A stretch of 64,000 nucleotides of DNA from Falsiroseomonas algicola. Its GTDB lineage: Bacteria; Pseudomonadota; Alphaproteobacteria; Acetobacterales; Acetobacteraceae. The translations under genes were made by a program, and so were the position numbers. The stretch is from assembly GCF_011040385.1 (NCBI RefSeq), contig NZ_JAAIKB010000004.1:310001-374000 (forward strand). Reading direction: 5' to 3'. Of the stretch, positions 53,316 through 61,607 are shown one piece after another (positions within the stretch are counted from its first letter, which is position 1; each line of letters opens with the position of its first letter). Under the pieces are notes generated by a model. That model worked only from the letters and a program-made list of their open reading frames with translations, was not told the origin of the DNA and did not search any database.

Positions 53316-54328
53316 TCTTCGTCGTCGTCCTCGATGCCGGGTTCCGGCACGCTGCCGTCATCCGGCAGCGGCGTACGATCCAGCGTGGAGGCGCCGGGGC
53401 TGTCCGGACCCCACATTCGCTCCAGCGCGTAGAGCTGCCGCGCCTCCGGCTTGAAGAGGTGGATGACCAGGTCGCCGGCATCGATCAGCACCCAGTCGGG
53501 GGAGGCCTGGGTGGCATCGCGGCGGAGCTTCAGGCCCTCCTTCTCGAAGGCGTCCTCCAGGTGGCTGGCCATGGCCTGGATCTGGCGGTCGGACAGGCCG
53601 GTCGCGATCACCAGGCGGTCGGCGTAGTCGGCGCGGCCGGTGACGTCGAGAACGGCGATGTCCTCCGCCTTGTCCTCGTCGAGCGACTTGCGCGCCGCCT
53701 CCACCAGCCGGTCGAGCAGCGCCAGCGGCACCTTCTCCCGCTTCGCGGCCTTGGCGCGGGCGGGGCGGGGTGCCTTGGGGGCGGCGGCCTTGGCCGGGGC
53801 CTTCGCAGCGGTGGCCTTGGGCTTCGCGGCCGCCTTCGCCGGGGCTTTCTCAACCGCCGCCTTGGGCTTCGCAGCCGCCTTCGCCGGCGCCTTCTCAGCC
53901 GCGGCCTTGGGCTTCGCAGCGGCCTTCGCCGGCGCCTTCTCAGCCGCGGCCTTGGGCTTCGCGGCAGCCTTGGCGGGCGCCTTCGTGGCCGTCGCCTTGG
54001 GCGTCGCGCTCGCCTTGGCCGGGGCCTTCTCGGCGGTCGCCTTGGGCTTCGCAGCAGCCTTGGCGGGTGCCTTTGCCGCCGTGGCCTTGGGCGCCGCGGC
54101 GGCCTTGGCCGGGGCCTTCGCGGCGGTCGCCTTGGGCTTCGCGCTCGCTTTGGCGGGCGCCTTCTCGGCCTTCGGCTTCGCCGCGGTCTTCGTCGTCGCG
54201 GCCGCCTTGGCAGCGCGCTTCGGCTTCACATCCTCCTCGGCGGGCGCCGCGGGGGTCTTGGGCGTGCGGGCGATGGCCGCCTCCTCTCCAGAACAGGTTT
54301 CAACAGCACCTAGCACATCGGCCACCAT
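53312..54328 (-). CDS. rsfS: Ribosomal silencing factor RsfS with long Lys/Ala/Pro repeat extension
   Basis: A 338-residue protein. The C-terminal 130 residues are RsfS ([58 protein letters not shown]), which binds uL14 and blocks subunit joining in starvation. Ahead of it lie about 160 residues built of 15-residue units such as [15 protein letters not shown], like histone H1 or AlgP tails; typical RsfS is only 110-150 residues. The ATG at 54328 overlaps the nadD stop by one base. A strong GGAGAGGAG lies further in, six bases before an ATC codon at 54274, so the true start may differ. Confidence 0.88.
   Translation of the reverse strand: MVADVLGAVETCSGEEAAIARTPKTPAAPAEEDVKPKRAAKAAATTKTAAKPKAEKAPAKASAKPKATAAKAPAKAAAAPKATAAKAPAKAAAKPKATAEKAPAKASATPKATATKAPAKAAAKPKAAAEKAPAKAAAKPKAAAEKAPAKAAAKPKAAVEKAPAKAAAKPKATAAKAPAKAAAPKAPRPARAKAAKREKVPLALLDRLVEAARKSLDEDKAEDIAVLDVTGRADYADRLVIATGLSDRQIQAMASHLEDAFEKEGLKLRRDATQASPDWVLIDAGDLVIHLFKPEARQLYALERMWGPDSPGASTLDRTPLPDDGSVPEPGIEDDDEE
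53787..54146 (-). repeat. Eight tandem 45-bp units encoding the RsfS Lys/Ala/Pro tail
   Basis: Units begin at 53787, 53832, 53877, 53922, 53967, 54012, 54057 and 54102, each opening GCCTT(G/C)GC on the plus strand. The 53877 and 53922 units are almost identical, which shows recent duplication. A partial, diverged unit follows. Confidence 0.85.
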
Positions 54329-54930
54329 CACGCCGCGCGCATCGCCGCCCGGATCGCGGTGGCGGAGGCAGCGTGCTCGGTCGCCGGCACGAAGGACCAG
54401 GGGGCATGCGCCGGGCGAGGCCCCGACAGTAACGCCGCGGGGCGGCGCCGGTGGCGCGCCATCCGATGCGCCGCCTTGCCCGCCAGCGCCACTCTTGTCC
54501 AGCCCGGCCGCGGCAGCACGGCGATCGGCGTGCGCGACACCAGCGCTTCCCACCCCCGCCAGCGCGGCAGTTGCACCAGATTGTCCGCGCCGATGACGAA
54601 GACGAAGCGGGACCGCGGAAAGCGCCGCCGCAGCGCCGCCAGCGTCGCGATGCTGTAGCGCGTGCCGAGCCGCGCCTCGATATCCGTCGCCACGATCCGC
54701 CGCCCATCGGCGATCCGCCGCGCGCTGGCCAGGCGCTGCGCGAAGGGTGCCATCCCCGCGCGCGGCTTCAGCGGATTGCCCGGGGAGACCAGCAGCCAGA
54801 CCTCATCCAGCCGCAGTGCCCGGCGTACCACCCGGGCGACATGGGCGTGCCCCTCATGCGCCGGGTTGAAGCTGCCGCCCAGCAGCCCGATCCGCCGGCA
54901 CCGCCGGTCGCCCCAGGCATTGATCGTCAA
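54328..54930 (-). CDS. nadD: Nicotinate-nucleotide adenylyltransferase
   Basis: A 200-residue nucleotidyltransferase that makes deamido-NAD from nicotinate mononucleotide and ATP. GLLGGSFNPAHEGHAHVARV has the (T/H)xGH motif, VIGADNLVQLPRWRGWEAL the substrate loop, and the C-terminal SATAIRAA corresponds to the ISSTxIR motif. It overlaps the exported hydratase-like gene upstream by four bases and rsfS downstream by one base, so it lies inside one transcription unit. Confidence 0.95.
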   Translation of the reverse strand: MTINAWGDRRCRRIGLLGGSFNPAHEGHAHVARVVRRALRLDEVWLLVSPGNPLKPRAGMAPFAQRLASARRIADGRRIVATDIEARLGTRYSIATLAALRRRFPRSRFVFVIGADNLVQLPRWRGWEALVSRTPIAVLPRPGWTRVALAGKAAHRMARHRRRPAALLSGPRPAHAPWSFVPATEHAASATAIRAAMRAA

Positions 54931-55784
54931 CGGATGCGCACCGTCACGCTGACCGGCTGGCCCGCCAGCCCCGCATAGGTCGCCGTGTAGGTCCGCCCCG
55001 CCTGCACCGGCAGCGCGGGGGAGAAGCCGCCCAGCGAGACGATGTCCCCGGCCCGCAGCCGCCGGCCCTGTTCGCGCAGGTCCTTCACCAGCCAGGCCAG
55101 CGCGTTCAGGGGATGGCCGAGCAGCGCGCTACCCGGCGCGCGGGACAATTCGCGCGTGTCATCCGCCAGCGTCACGGTCATGGAGGCCATCGCCGCGGCG
55201 AACTCCGGCGTGGCCTGCGCGGGAATCTCCTCCCCCACCACGCCGAAGCGGGCGCCGACATTGATGGAGATCAGCAGCGGCCCGGACCAGGGCGCGTTGC
55301 CGCCATGGACCAGGTCCGGCAGTTCGATGAAGGGGATCACGGCATCGAGGTGGCGGAGCAGCGCGACGGGATCCTCCCCCGCCTCGTTCACCCCCTCATC
55401 CCGCACCCGCACCAGCAGGTCGCTTTCCACCGCGGGCACGATCCCGAAATTCGCCGGGAACTCGGCGCCGGAGCGGGCACGCAGCGTGCCATGGAAGATG
55501 GCGCCGGCGACGGGATGCGGCACGCCGAAGCGCGCCTGGGCGGCGGGGTTCGTCAGGCCGACCTTCCAGCCCACCTGGTCGCCCCAGGGCTGCGCCAGCA
55601 CCGCCACCAGCCGGTCCCGGCCGCAGAGCGCATCGGCCATGGTGAGCGGCCCCTCCGGCAGCGGCGCCGGCCGGCGGTCCAGGATGGCGGAGGCCAGCCG
55701 CGCCACGCTCGGCACGTCCGGGCAGGCGGCCAGCGCCGCGCCCGGCAGAAGGGCAAGGGCCAGGGCAGCCAGGCTGCGGAACAT
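54927..55784 (-). CDS. Exported 2-keto-4-pentenoate hydratase (MhpD)-like protein
   Basis: A 285-residue protein with a clear signal peptide (MFRSLAALALALLPGAALAA). The body follows the MhpD/FAH-fold hydratase pattern: VGWKVGLTNPAAQARFGVPH, AVESDLLVRVRDEG, FIELPDLV, GSALLGHPLNALAWLVKDLR and RRLRAGDIVSLGGFSPALPV. Hydratases of this family are normally cytoplasmic, so the leader is unexpected. The conserved acidic metal ligands (ESDL, FIELPD) appear kept. It overlaps nadD by four bases. The role may be periplasmic hydration, or ligand binding without catalysis. Confidence 0.85.
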   Translation of the reverse strand: MFRSLAALALALLPGAALAACPDVPSVARLASAILDRRPAPLPEGPLTMADALCGRDRLVAVLAQPWGDQVGWKVGLTNPAAQARFGVPHPVAGAIFHGTLRARSGAEFPANFGIVPAVESDLLVRVRDEGVNEAGEDPVALLRHLDAVIPFIELPDLVHGGNAPWSGPLLISINVGARFGVVGEEIPAQATPEFAAAMASMTVTLADDTRELSRAPGSALLGHPLNALAWLVKDLREQGRRLRAGDIVSLGGFSPALPVQAGRTYTATYAGLAGQPVSVTVRIR

Positions 55785-55851
55785 CGCGCGTCTCTCCCCG
55801 ACAGGATGGTTGGCGCCATCCTAGCGGGGATCCGACGCGCCTTGCAGCCTG

Positions 55852-56868
55852 TTAGCTGCTCGGGCGACCGCCGGTGGCACCCTGCACGTCGCCCGTCGTG
55901 TAGCTCGCCTCCGCGGAGGCGAGCAGCACGAAGGTCGGCGCCAGTTCGGCCGGCTGGCCCGGGCGGCCCATCGGGGCCTCCGCGCCGAATTGCGGCAGTG
56001 CCTCCGGCTGCTGACCGCCGGAGGGCTGGAGCGGCGTCCAGAACGGCCCCGGCGCCACGGCATTCACCCGGATGCCCTGCGCCGCCAGCTGCTTCGCCAG
56101 CGACCGCGTGAAGGCGATGATGGCGGCCTTGGTGCCGGAATAGTCGAACAGCGCCGCCGGCGGGTCATAGGCGACGACGGAGGCGGTGTTGATGATCGCC
56201 GATCCGGGCCTGAGATGCGGCAGCGCCGCCTTGGTCAGCCAGAACAGCGCGTAGAGGTTGGTCTTCATCGTGCTGTCGAACTGCTCGGTCGTGATGTCCG
56301 CGATCGAGGTCTGCGCCGTCTGCCGCGCCGCATTGTTCACCAGGATGTCGAGCCCGCCGAGATCCCGCGCCGCCTGCTCCACCAGCCGCGCGCAGAACTC
56401 CTCCTGCCGGAGGTCACCGGGGATCGCGACGGCCTTGCGACCGGCCTCGCGGATCAGGCGCACCACCTCCCGCGCATCCTCCTCCTCGGCCTCGAGGTAG
56501 TTGATCGCCACATCCGCGCCTTCCCGCGCATAGGCGATGGCGGCCGCGCGGCCGATGCCGCTGTCGCCGCCGGTGATCAGCGCGCGGCGTCCCGCCAGGC
56601 GGTTGCTGCCGCGGTAGCTGGTCTCCCCGTGGTCCGGCTTCGGGTCCATGCGGGAGGCGAGGCCCGGCCAGGGCTGTTCCTGCCGCGGGAAGGGCGGGCG
56701 CGGGTATTTCTGGCGCGGATCGGCCAGCACCGCGGGCCCGGTCTGGGTCGGCGTCGCCGGCTGGCCCTGTTGCGCCTGGCCTTGGGCCTGCGCCAGCGTC
56801 AGCGGCACCGCCGCACCGGCGGCGCCGAGCACGAGGCGTCGGGCGAGGCTTCTCTGTTCGTCGGTCAT
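55852..56868 (-). CDS. SDR-family oxidoreductase with an N-terminal leader
   Basis: A 338-residue protein. Residues 1-30 (SLARRLVLGAAGAAVPLTLA) look like a Tat-like or atypical export signal, followed by a Gln/Pro-rich linker. The Rossmann domain has ALITGGDSGIGRAAAIAYAR, DILVNNAARQTAQ, IINTASVVAYDP and the catalytic YSGTKAAIIAF (Tyr-x-x-x-Lys). It belongs to the YghA/YdaD stress-linked glucose dehydrogenase-like branch. The leader is unusual for an NAD(P)-dependent enzyme and may be non-functional. It lies between the hydratase-like gene and proA on the same strand. Confidence 0.88.
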   Translation of the reverse strand: MTDEQRSLARRLVLGAAGAAVPLTLAQAQGQAQQGQPATPTQTGPAVLADPRQKYPRPPFPRQEQPWPGLASRMDPKPDHGETSYRGSNRLAGRRALITGGDSGIGRAAAIAYAREGADVAINYLEAEEEDAREVVRLIREAGRKAVAIPGDLRQEEFCARLVEQAARDLGGLDILVNNAARQTAQTSIADITTEQFDSTMKTNLYALFWLTKAALPHLRPGSAIINTASVVAYDPPAALFDYSGTKAAIIAFTRSLAKQLAAQGIRVNAVAPGPFWTPLQPSGGQQPEALPQFGAEAPMGRPGQPAELAPTFVLLASAEASYTTGDVQGATGGRPSS

Positions 56869-56963
56869 GCGGGCTTCCCCCCTGTGTGTCAGGGCAAGAA
56901 GACCGTGGCGCCCGAAGGGTTCTGATCGACAGCGAGACTGTCGGCCGCGTTACGGTCGCGCCG

Positions 56964-58229
56964 CTACGGTCGCGTCTGGCCCGAGCCGATCACCTGGTAC
57001 CGCCAGGTGCAGAGCTGCTCCGGCCCCACGGGCCCGCGCGCATGCAGGCGGCCGGTGGCGATGCCGATCTCCGCGCCGAAGCCGAATTCGCCGCCATCGC
57101 AGAACTGGGTCGAGGCATTCCACATGCCGACCGCGGAGGCGAGGCCGTTGAGGAAATGCGTGGCGACGCCTTCATCCTGCGTGACGATCGCCTCCGTATG
57201 CTCGCTGCCGTAGCGCCGGATGTGGTCGAGCGCCTGCTCGACGCCCTCCACGACCTTCACGGACAGGATCGCATCCAGCCACTCCGTGCGGAAATCCTCG
57301 TCGCTCGCCGGCGGCAAATCCGCGACGATGGCGCGCGCGCGGTCATCGGCGCGGAAATCGCAGCCCAGCGCGCGAAGATCGGCCACCAGCAGCGGCAGCA
57401 GGGATGGCGCGATGGCGGCATCGATCAGCAGCGTCTCCGTCGCGCCACACACGCCGGTGCGGCGCATCTTCGCATTCGCGAGGATCGTCCGCGCCATGGC
57501 GGGATCGGCGGCTGCGTGGATGTAGGTGTGGCAGAGCCCCTCCGCATGCGCGAGCACGGGCACGCGCGCTTCCTGCTGCACGCGCGTCACCAGCCCCTTA
57601 CCACCACGCGGGATGATGAGGTCGATGAGGCCCGCGGCGCGCAGCATCGCGGCCACGAAGGCGCGGTCCGCCGTCGGCGCGATCTGCACCGCGGCCTCCG
57701 GCAGCCCCGCCGCGCGCAGCCCTTCCACCATGCAGCCATGGATCGCCGCGGCGCTGCGCGTGCTTTCGCTGCCGCCGCGCAGGATCACCGCGCTGCCGGC
57801 CTTGAGGCACAGCGCGGCGGCGTCCGCACCGACATTCGGACGGCTTTCATAGATCATGCCGATGACGCCGAGCGGCTGCGTCACGCGCTTGATCACCAGG
57901 CCATTCGGCCGCGTCCATTCCGCCAGCACGCGGCCCACGGGATCGGGCAGGTCGGCCACCTCCTCCACCGCGCGCGCCATCGCCTCCACCCGCGCGGGAT
58001 TCAGCAGCAGGCGATCACGGAAAGCGGCGGAAAGGCCGGGCGCACCCTCCACATCGACAGCGTTGGCGGCAATCACCACATCAGCGCGCGCCCGCAGCGC
58101 GGCGGCTGCGGCCCTCAGCGCATCATCGCGTTGCGGTCGCGGCGCGGTCGCCAGCACGGCCGAAGCCTCGCGCGCAGCGCGGGCAGCGGTATCGAGCAGC
58201 TGGGCAACGTCGTCGGCGATCGCGTTCAT
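56964..58229 (-). CDS. proA: Glutamate-5-semialdehyde dehydrogenase
   Basis: A 421-residue aldehyde dehydrogenase-fold enzyme reducing gamma-glutamyl phosphate in proline synthesis. The catalytic Cys is in MRRTGVCGATETLLID, and EDFRTEWLDAILSVKVVEGV and GSEHTEAIVTQDEGVA are ProA-specific blocks. MNAIADDVAQLLDTAARAAR begins at 58229. Its partner proB is 4.3 kb away at 62553 on the same strand, with accessory genes between. Confidence 0.95.
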   Translation of the reverse strand: MNAIADDVAQLLDTAARAAREASAVLATAPRPQRDDALRAAAAALRARADVVIAANAVDVEGAPGLSAAFRDRLLLNPARVEAMARAVEEVADLPDPVGRVLAEWTRPNGLVIKRVTQPLGVIGMIYESRPNVGADAAALCLKAGSAVILRGGSESTRSAAAIHGCMVEGLRAAGLPEAAVQIAPTADRAFVAAMLRAAGLIDLIIPRGGKGLVTRVQQEARVPVLAHAEGLCHTYIHAAADPAMARTILANAKMRRTGVCGATETLLIDAAIAPSLLPLLVADLRALGCDFRADDRARAIVADLPPASDEDFRTEWLDAILSVKVVEGVEQALDHIRRYGSEHTEAIVTQDEGVATHFLNGLASAVGMWNASTQFCDGGEFGFGAEIGIATGRLHARGPVGPEQLCTWRYQVIGSGQTRP

Positions 58230-58441
58230 GCGGATGACCCTCCGCGCGCATGGATAGCGCTTCCGACCCCTGCAAGGGAAGCGCACGGAAGCGTGCCATC
58301 AGCATGGCGAATATCGGCGATGCGGTTGTGCGATTGGCGTGAAGGACGGGCCGGAACCATCTTGGGCTCAACAACGAAGCCCTGGATGACGGACCCAACG
58401 ATCCGCCCCGCTTCGTCGATAGCAAGTAAGGATAGAGTATC

Positions 58442-58798
58442 ATGAGCACCATCAACCGCATCGCTGCCGCCGTGATCGCCGTGGGCGCCATCGCCGCCTC
58501 CCCCGTTCTGGCGCAGGATGTCTCCTACCCCCGCAGCGTCGGGACCGGCGAGAACTCCTCGGTCGAGTACGGCCCTGCCGGCAGCAGCAACATCGTCGGC
58601 GGCGGCCGCGTGGCCGTGCAGTACAACAGCCGTGGCGAGGGCAGCGTGAGCTATCTCGACCAGACCACGGCGCAGGCGCCGCGGGCGGGCCAGGTGCCGG
58701 TGCAGGTCGGCACGGGCGAGAACTCGGAGACGGTGTGGGTGCCGGCGACGGGCAACGCCTACATGACGCGGCTCCAGGCCTTCGGCGCGCGTGGCTGA
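58442..58798 (+). CDS. Small secreted protein with an internal duplication
   Basis: A 118-residue protein with a signal peptide (INRIAAAVIAVGAIAASPVL, cleaved after AQ). The mature 90 residues contain two similar blocks: VGTGENSSVEYGPAGSSN and VGTGENSETVWVPATGN. No cysteine, no known domain. AAGGAT lies before the ATG. Expected location is the periplasm or cell surface; function unknown. It is divergent from proA and followed by a hairpin array. Confidence 0.75.
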   Translation: MSTINRIAAAVIAVGAIAASPVLAQDVSYPRSVGTGENSSVEYGPAGSSNIVGGGRVAVQYNSRGEGSVSYLDQTTAQAPRAGQVPVQVGTGENSETVWVPATGNAYMTRLQAFGARG

Positions 58799-58810
58799 CG
58801 CGGGCGGTCA

Positions 58811-59007
58811 CTGGAGAGGGGCTGCTCGCCCCTCTCCAGACCTCACCCCAGCCAGGGTCCAACGGGACCCTGGACCGCGGGCATAACGACGATGGGGAGG
58901 GGGCTCAGGCCCCCTCCCCATCGTCGTTCTATCTCAAAGGGTTCCCAAGCGCCCGCTGGCCCTTGGCAGGGTTGGGGTATCGGGGAAGGGACGGCGTCCC
59001 TTCCCCG
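58811..59007. terminator. Array of four perfect hairpins (includes family A repeat, copy 2)
   Basis: Stems: 12 bp at 58811-58839 (CTGGAGAGGGGC arm), 9 bp at 58852-58873 (CCAGGGTCC arm), 20 bp at 58885-58928 with a TCAG loop, and 12 bp at 58981-59007 (CGGGGAAGGGAC arm). They lie between the small secreted gene and the convergent receptor gene at 59019. The second matches 41337-41358. No gene is seen in this 220-bp gap. Confidence 0.7.
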
Positions 59008-59018
59008 GGCCACCCGCG

Positions 59019-60518
59019 CTACCGCGGCAGCCGTAGCCCCGCCAGCCGGATGATGCCGTCCGGGCTGGATTCGAAGCCTTCCATGCCCGCGCGCATGGCC
59101 CAGAACCAGCGGTAGTGGAACAGCATCATGTGCGGCCGCTCCGCCATCCAGATCGTCGCGGCCTCGCGGTAGAGCGCCTGGCGCTGCGCTGTCTCCGTCA
59201 CGCCGCGCGCACGCGCGAAGAGCGTGTCGAGGCGCGGGTTGCTGTACTTGCCCCAGTTGAGGAAACCGTCGGAGGCCAGCCAGAAGCTGATGTTGCCGTC
59301 GGGGTCGGGGCGTCCCGACCAGATCGCCATCGCGGCCTCGTAGTCGCCGCGCACCGTGCTCGCGACCATCGTGCTGGCCTCGAGGGTTTCGATGCGCATG
59401 TCGAAGCCGCCTTCCGCCGCCATGGACTGGATGATGGTGGCGATCTGCGTTTCCATTGGCTGGTTGGCGACCTTCAGCGTGAAGGCCACGCGGTCATGCC
59501 CCGCCGCACGCAGCAGCGCGCGGGCGCGGGCGGGATCGCGCGCGGGCGCCGCGAGGTCGGCGAAGTGGTAGGGCGTACCGGGCGCTTCCGGCTGGTTGTT
59601 CGGCGTGAAGCGCCCTTCCATCGCGACCTGGTTGATGATGGCACGATCGATGCTGAGTTCGAAGGCTTCGCGCACGCGCGGATCGCTGCCGATCGGCCGC
59701 TGCGCCAGCGGGCCGCCAGCGACGTTGAAGCTGATGGTCTGGTAGGCGATCGAAGGCCCCACCACCACGCGGATGCGCCGATCGCGCTCCGCCGCGGGAA
59801 GATCGGAGGGCGCCACGCGCTCGATCAGATCGAGCTGCCCGCCGCGGAGGTTCAGCAGGCGGACATTGTTGTCGGGGATCGGCAGGAAGACGAGGCGATC
59901 GGCGTGCATGTTCGCCGCGTTCCAGTGCCCCGCATGCTTCTCCATCTCGATCCGGTCCTGCGCCACGCGACGTGTCAGTCGATAGGGGCCGGAGCAGACG
60001 GGATTTTCTCCAATTCGCTCCGCCAGGGGGAGCACGGAGGGTGCGAGCATCATCCCCGCGCGGTCCGACAGCACGGAGAGCAGCGGCGCGAAAGGCTCGC
60101 TGAGCACGAGGCGTACGGTGCGGGGATCGACGACGACCACCTCGCCCACCTGGCGCAACTCCGTCCGGCGGCGGCTTTCGCGCGCCGTGCGGTAGCGATC
60201 GAGATTCGCCTTCACCGCCGCCGCATCGATGACGCTGCCATCATGGAAGCGCGCGCCGTCGCGCAGCGTGAGCGTCAGCGCCAACCCATCCGCGGACCAG
60301 GCCCAGGCGGTGGCGAGTTCCGCGCGGAAGGAGAGGTCGGGCGCGACATCGACCAGCTTGTCGCAGAGTGCCGAGAAGACCACGCGCTCCACGAAGCTGC
60401 CGCTCTGCGCGGGATCCAGCACATTCGGATCGGCGCCGATGCCGATGCGCAGCGTGGTCTGCGCGAAGGCGGGCGCGGCCAGCAGTGACAGCGCGGCAGC
60501 GAGGTGAAGTGGGCGCAT
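59019..60518 (-). CDS. ABC-type peptide/nickel/organic-substrate receptor, family 5
   Basis: A 499-residue periplasmic receptor of the DppA/OppA type. Signal peptide [20 protein letters not shown] precedes TLRIGIGADPNVLDPAQSGS. Further blocks are LTLRDGARFHDGSVIDAAAV, CSGPYRLTRRVAQDRIEMEK and RVREAFELSIDRAIINQVAM. The ATG at 60518 has GGAG at good spacing. No permease or ATPase is nearby. It follows the Bug gene on the same strand at 64 bp and may share its transcript. Confidence 0.88.
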   Translation of the reverse strand: MRPLHLAAALSLLAAPAFAQTTLRIGIGADPNVLDPAQSGSFVERVVFSALCDKLVDVAPDLSFRAELATAWAWSADGLALTLTLRDGARFHDGSVIDAAAVKANLDRYRTARESRRRTELRQVGEVVVVDPRTVRLVLSEPFAPLLSVLSDRAGMMLAPSVLPLAERIGENPVCSGPYRLTRRVAQDRIEMEKHAGHWNAANMHADRLVFLPIPDNNVRLLNLRGGQLDLIERVAPSDLPAAERDRRIRVVVGPSIAYQTISFNVAGGPLAQRPIGSDPRVREAFELSIDRAIINQVAMEGRFTPNNQPEAPGTPYHFADLAAPARDPARARALLRAAGHDRVAFTLKVANQPMETQIATIIQSMAAEGGFDMRIETLEASTMVASTVRGDYEAAMAIWSGRPDPDGNISFWLASDGFLNWGKYSNPRLDTLFARARGVTETAQRQALYREAATIWMAERPHMMLFHYRWFWAMRAGMEGFESSPDGIIRLAGLRLPR

Positions 60519-60582
60519 CGGCATTCTCCCGTCCAGGCGCGGGATGGTCGCGCCACGGGCCGGGCTGCGCAAGGCGATGCGC

Positions 60583-61551
60583 CTATTCGATCCGGATGTT
60601 GCCGGACCGGATGATCGGCTCCCACTTCACGCGCTCCGCCTCCCACGCCGCGGCGAATTGCGCCGGCGTCGTCGGCATCGGCTCCAGCCCGTTGCGGTTC
60701 AGCGTCGCCGTCACCTCCGCATCCGCCAGCGCCTGGCGCATCGCCTCCGACAGCCGGTTCACGATCGGCTCCGGCGTGCCGCGCGGCGCGGTGATGGCGT
60801 ACCAGGACGCGACATCGAAGCCGGGCACGCCGCCTTCCGCCACCGTCGGCACGTTCGGCAGCAGGCGGGACCGCTGCGCCGTCGGCACGGCGAGTGCGCG
60901 CAGCCGCCCCGTCTCCACCTGCTGCATCACGGAAGGCGCCGTCGCGAAGGAATAGTCGATGCGGCCGGAGAGCAGATCCGTCGCCACCTGCGCGCCGCCG
61001 CGATAGGAGACACCGATCGTCTCGATCCCGCCGAGCCGATCCAGCATCAGCCCCGAAAGATGTGGCGATCCCCCGATGCCGCTATGGCCCCAGGACAGCG
61101 TGCCGGGCGCCGTCTTCGCCGCGGCGACGAGGTCCGCGACGCTGCGCCAGGGCCGGTCCATCGGCACGACGAGGATGTTGAAGAGATCAACCGCGATCGA
61201 GACCGGCATCAGGTCCCTCAACGGATCGACCGGCATGCGCATGACCATCGGGTTGATCACCAGCGTGCCGATGGTGCCAAGCAGCAGCGTGTGGCCATCC
61301 GCGGGGGCGCGCGCCACCGCCTCCATCGCGATGTTGCCGCCCGCGCCGGGCCGGTTCTCCACCACGATGGACTGGCCGAGGATCTCCCCCATGCGCGGGC
61401 CGAAGGCGCGCACCGCGATATCCGTGGCGCCACCGGGCGTGAAGCCGACGACGATGCGGATGGGACGGTTCGGGAAGCCGTCCTGCGCCAAGGCGGGCAT
61501 TGCCAGCGGCAGGCTGGCGGCAATCAGGGCACGGCGCGTCAGGCCCGGCAT
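60583..61551 (-). CDS. Bug-family tripartite tricarboxylate transporter receptor
   Basis: A 322-residue periplasmic receptor with signal peptide TRRALIAASLPLAMPALAQ. FPNRPIRIVVGFTPGGATD and VVENRPGAGGNIAME are the pocket loops. Like the receptor at 295-1266 it has VxGFxPGG rather than VPFAPGG, so those two may be closer to each other than to the rest. It lies next to ohr and a family-5 receptor with no transporter subunits. Confidence 0.9.
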   Translation of the reverse strand: MPGLTRRALIAASLPLAMPALAQDGFPNRPIRIVVGFTPGGATDIAVRAFGPRMGEILGQSIVVENRPGAGGNIAMEAVARAPADGHTLLLGTIGTLVINPMVMRMPVDPLRDLMPVSIAVDLFNILVVPMDRPWRSVADLVAAAKTAPGTLSWGHSGIGGSPHLSGLMLDRLGGIETIGVSYRGGAQVATDLLSGRIDYSFATAPSVMQQVETGRLRALAVPTAQRSRLLPNVPTVAEGGVPGFDVASWYAITAPRGTPEPIVNRLSEAMRQALADAEVTATLNRNGLEPMPTTPAQFAAAWEAERVKWEPIIRSGNIRIE

Positions 61552-61607
61552 GGTCGTTCACTCCCTTGGTTGCCTCCCTTGTAGGGGAGGCAACCAACGG
61601 GATGAAG

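Noticed and set aside
53787-54146. Tandem 45-bp repeats as a CRISPR array or minisatellite outside genes
   Set aside because: They have no spacers and encode the Lys/Ala/Pro tail of RsfS in one frame.
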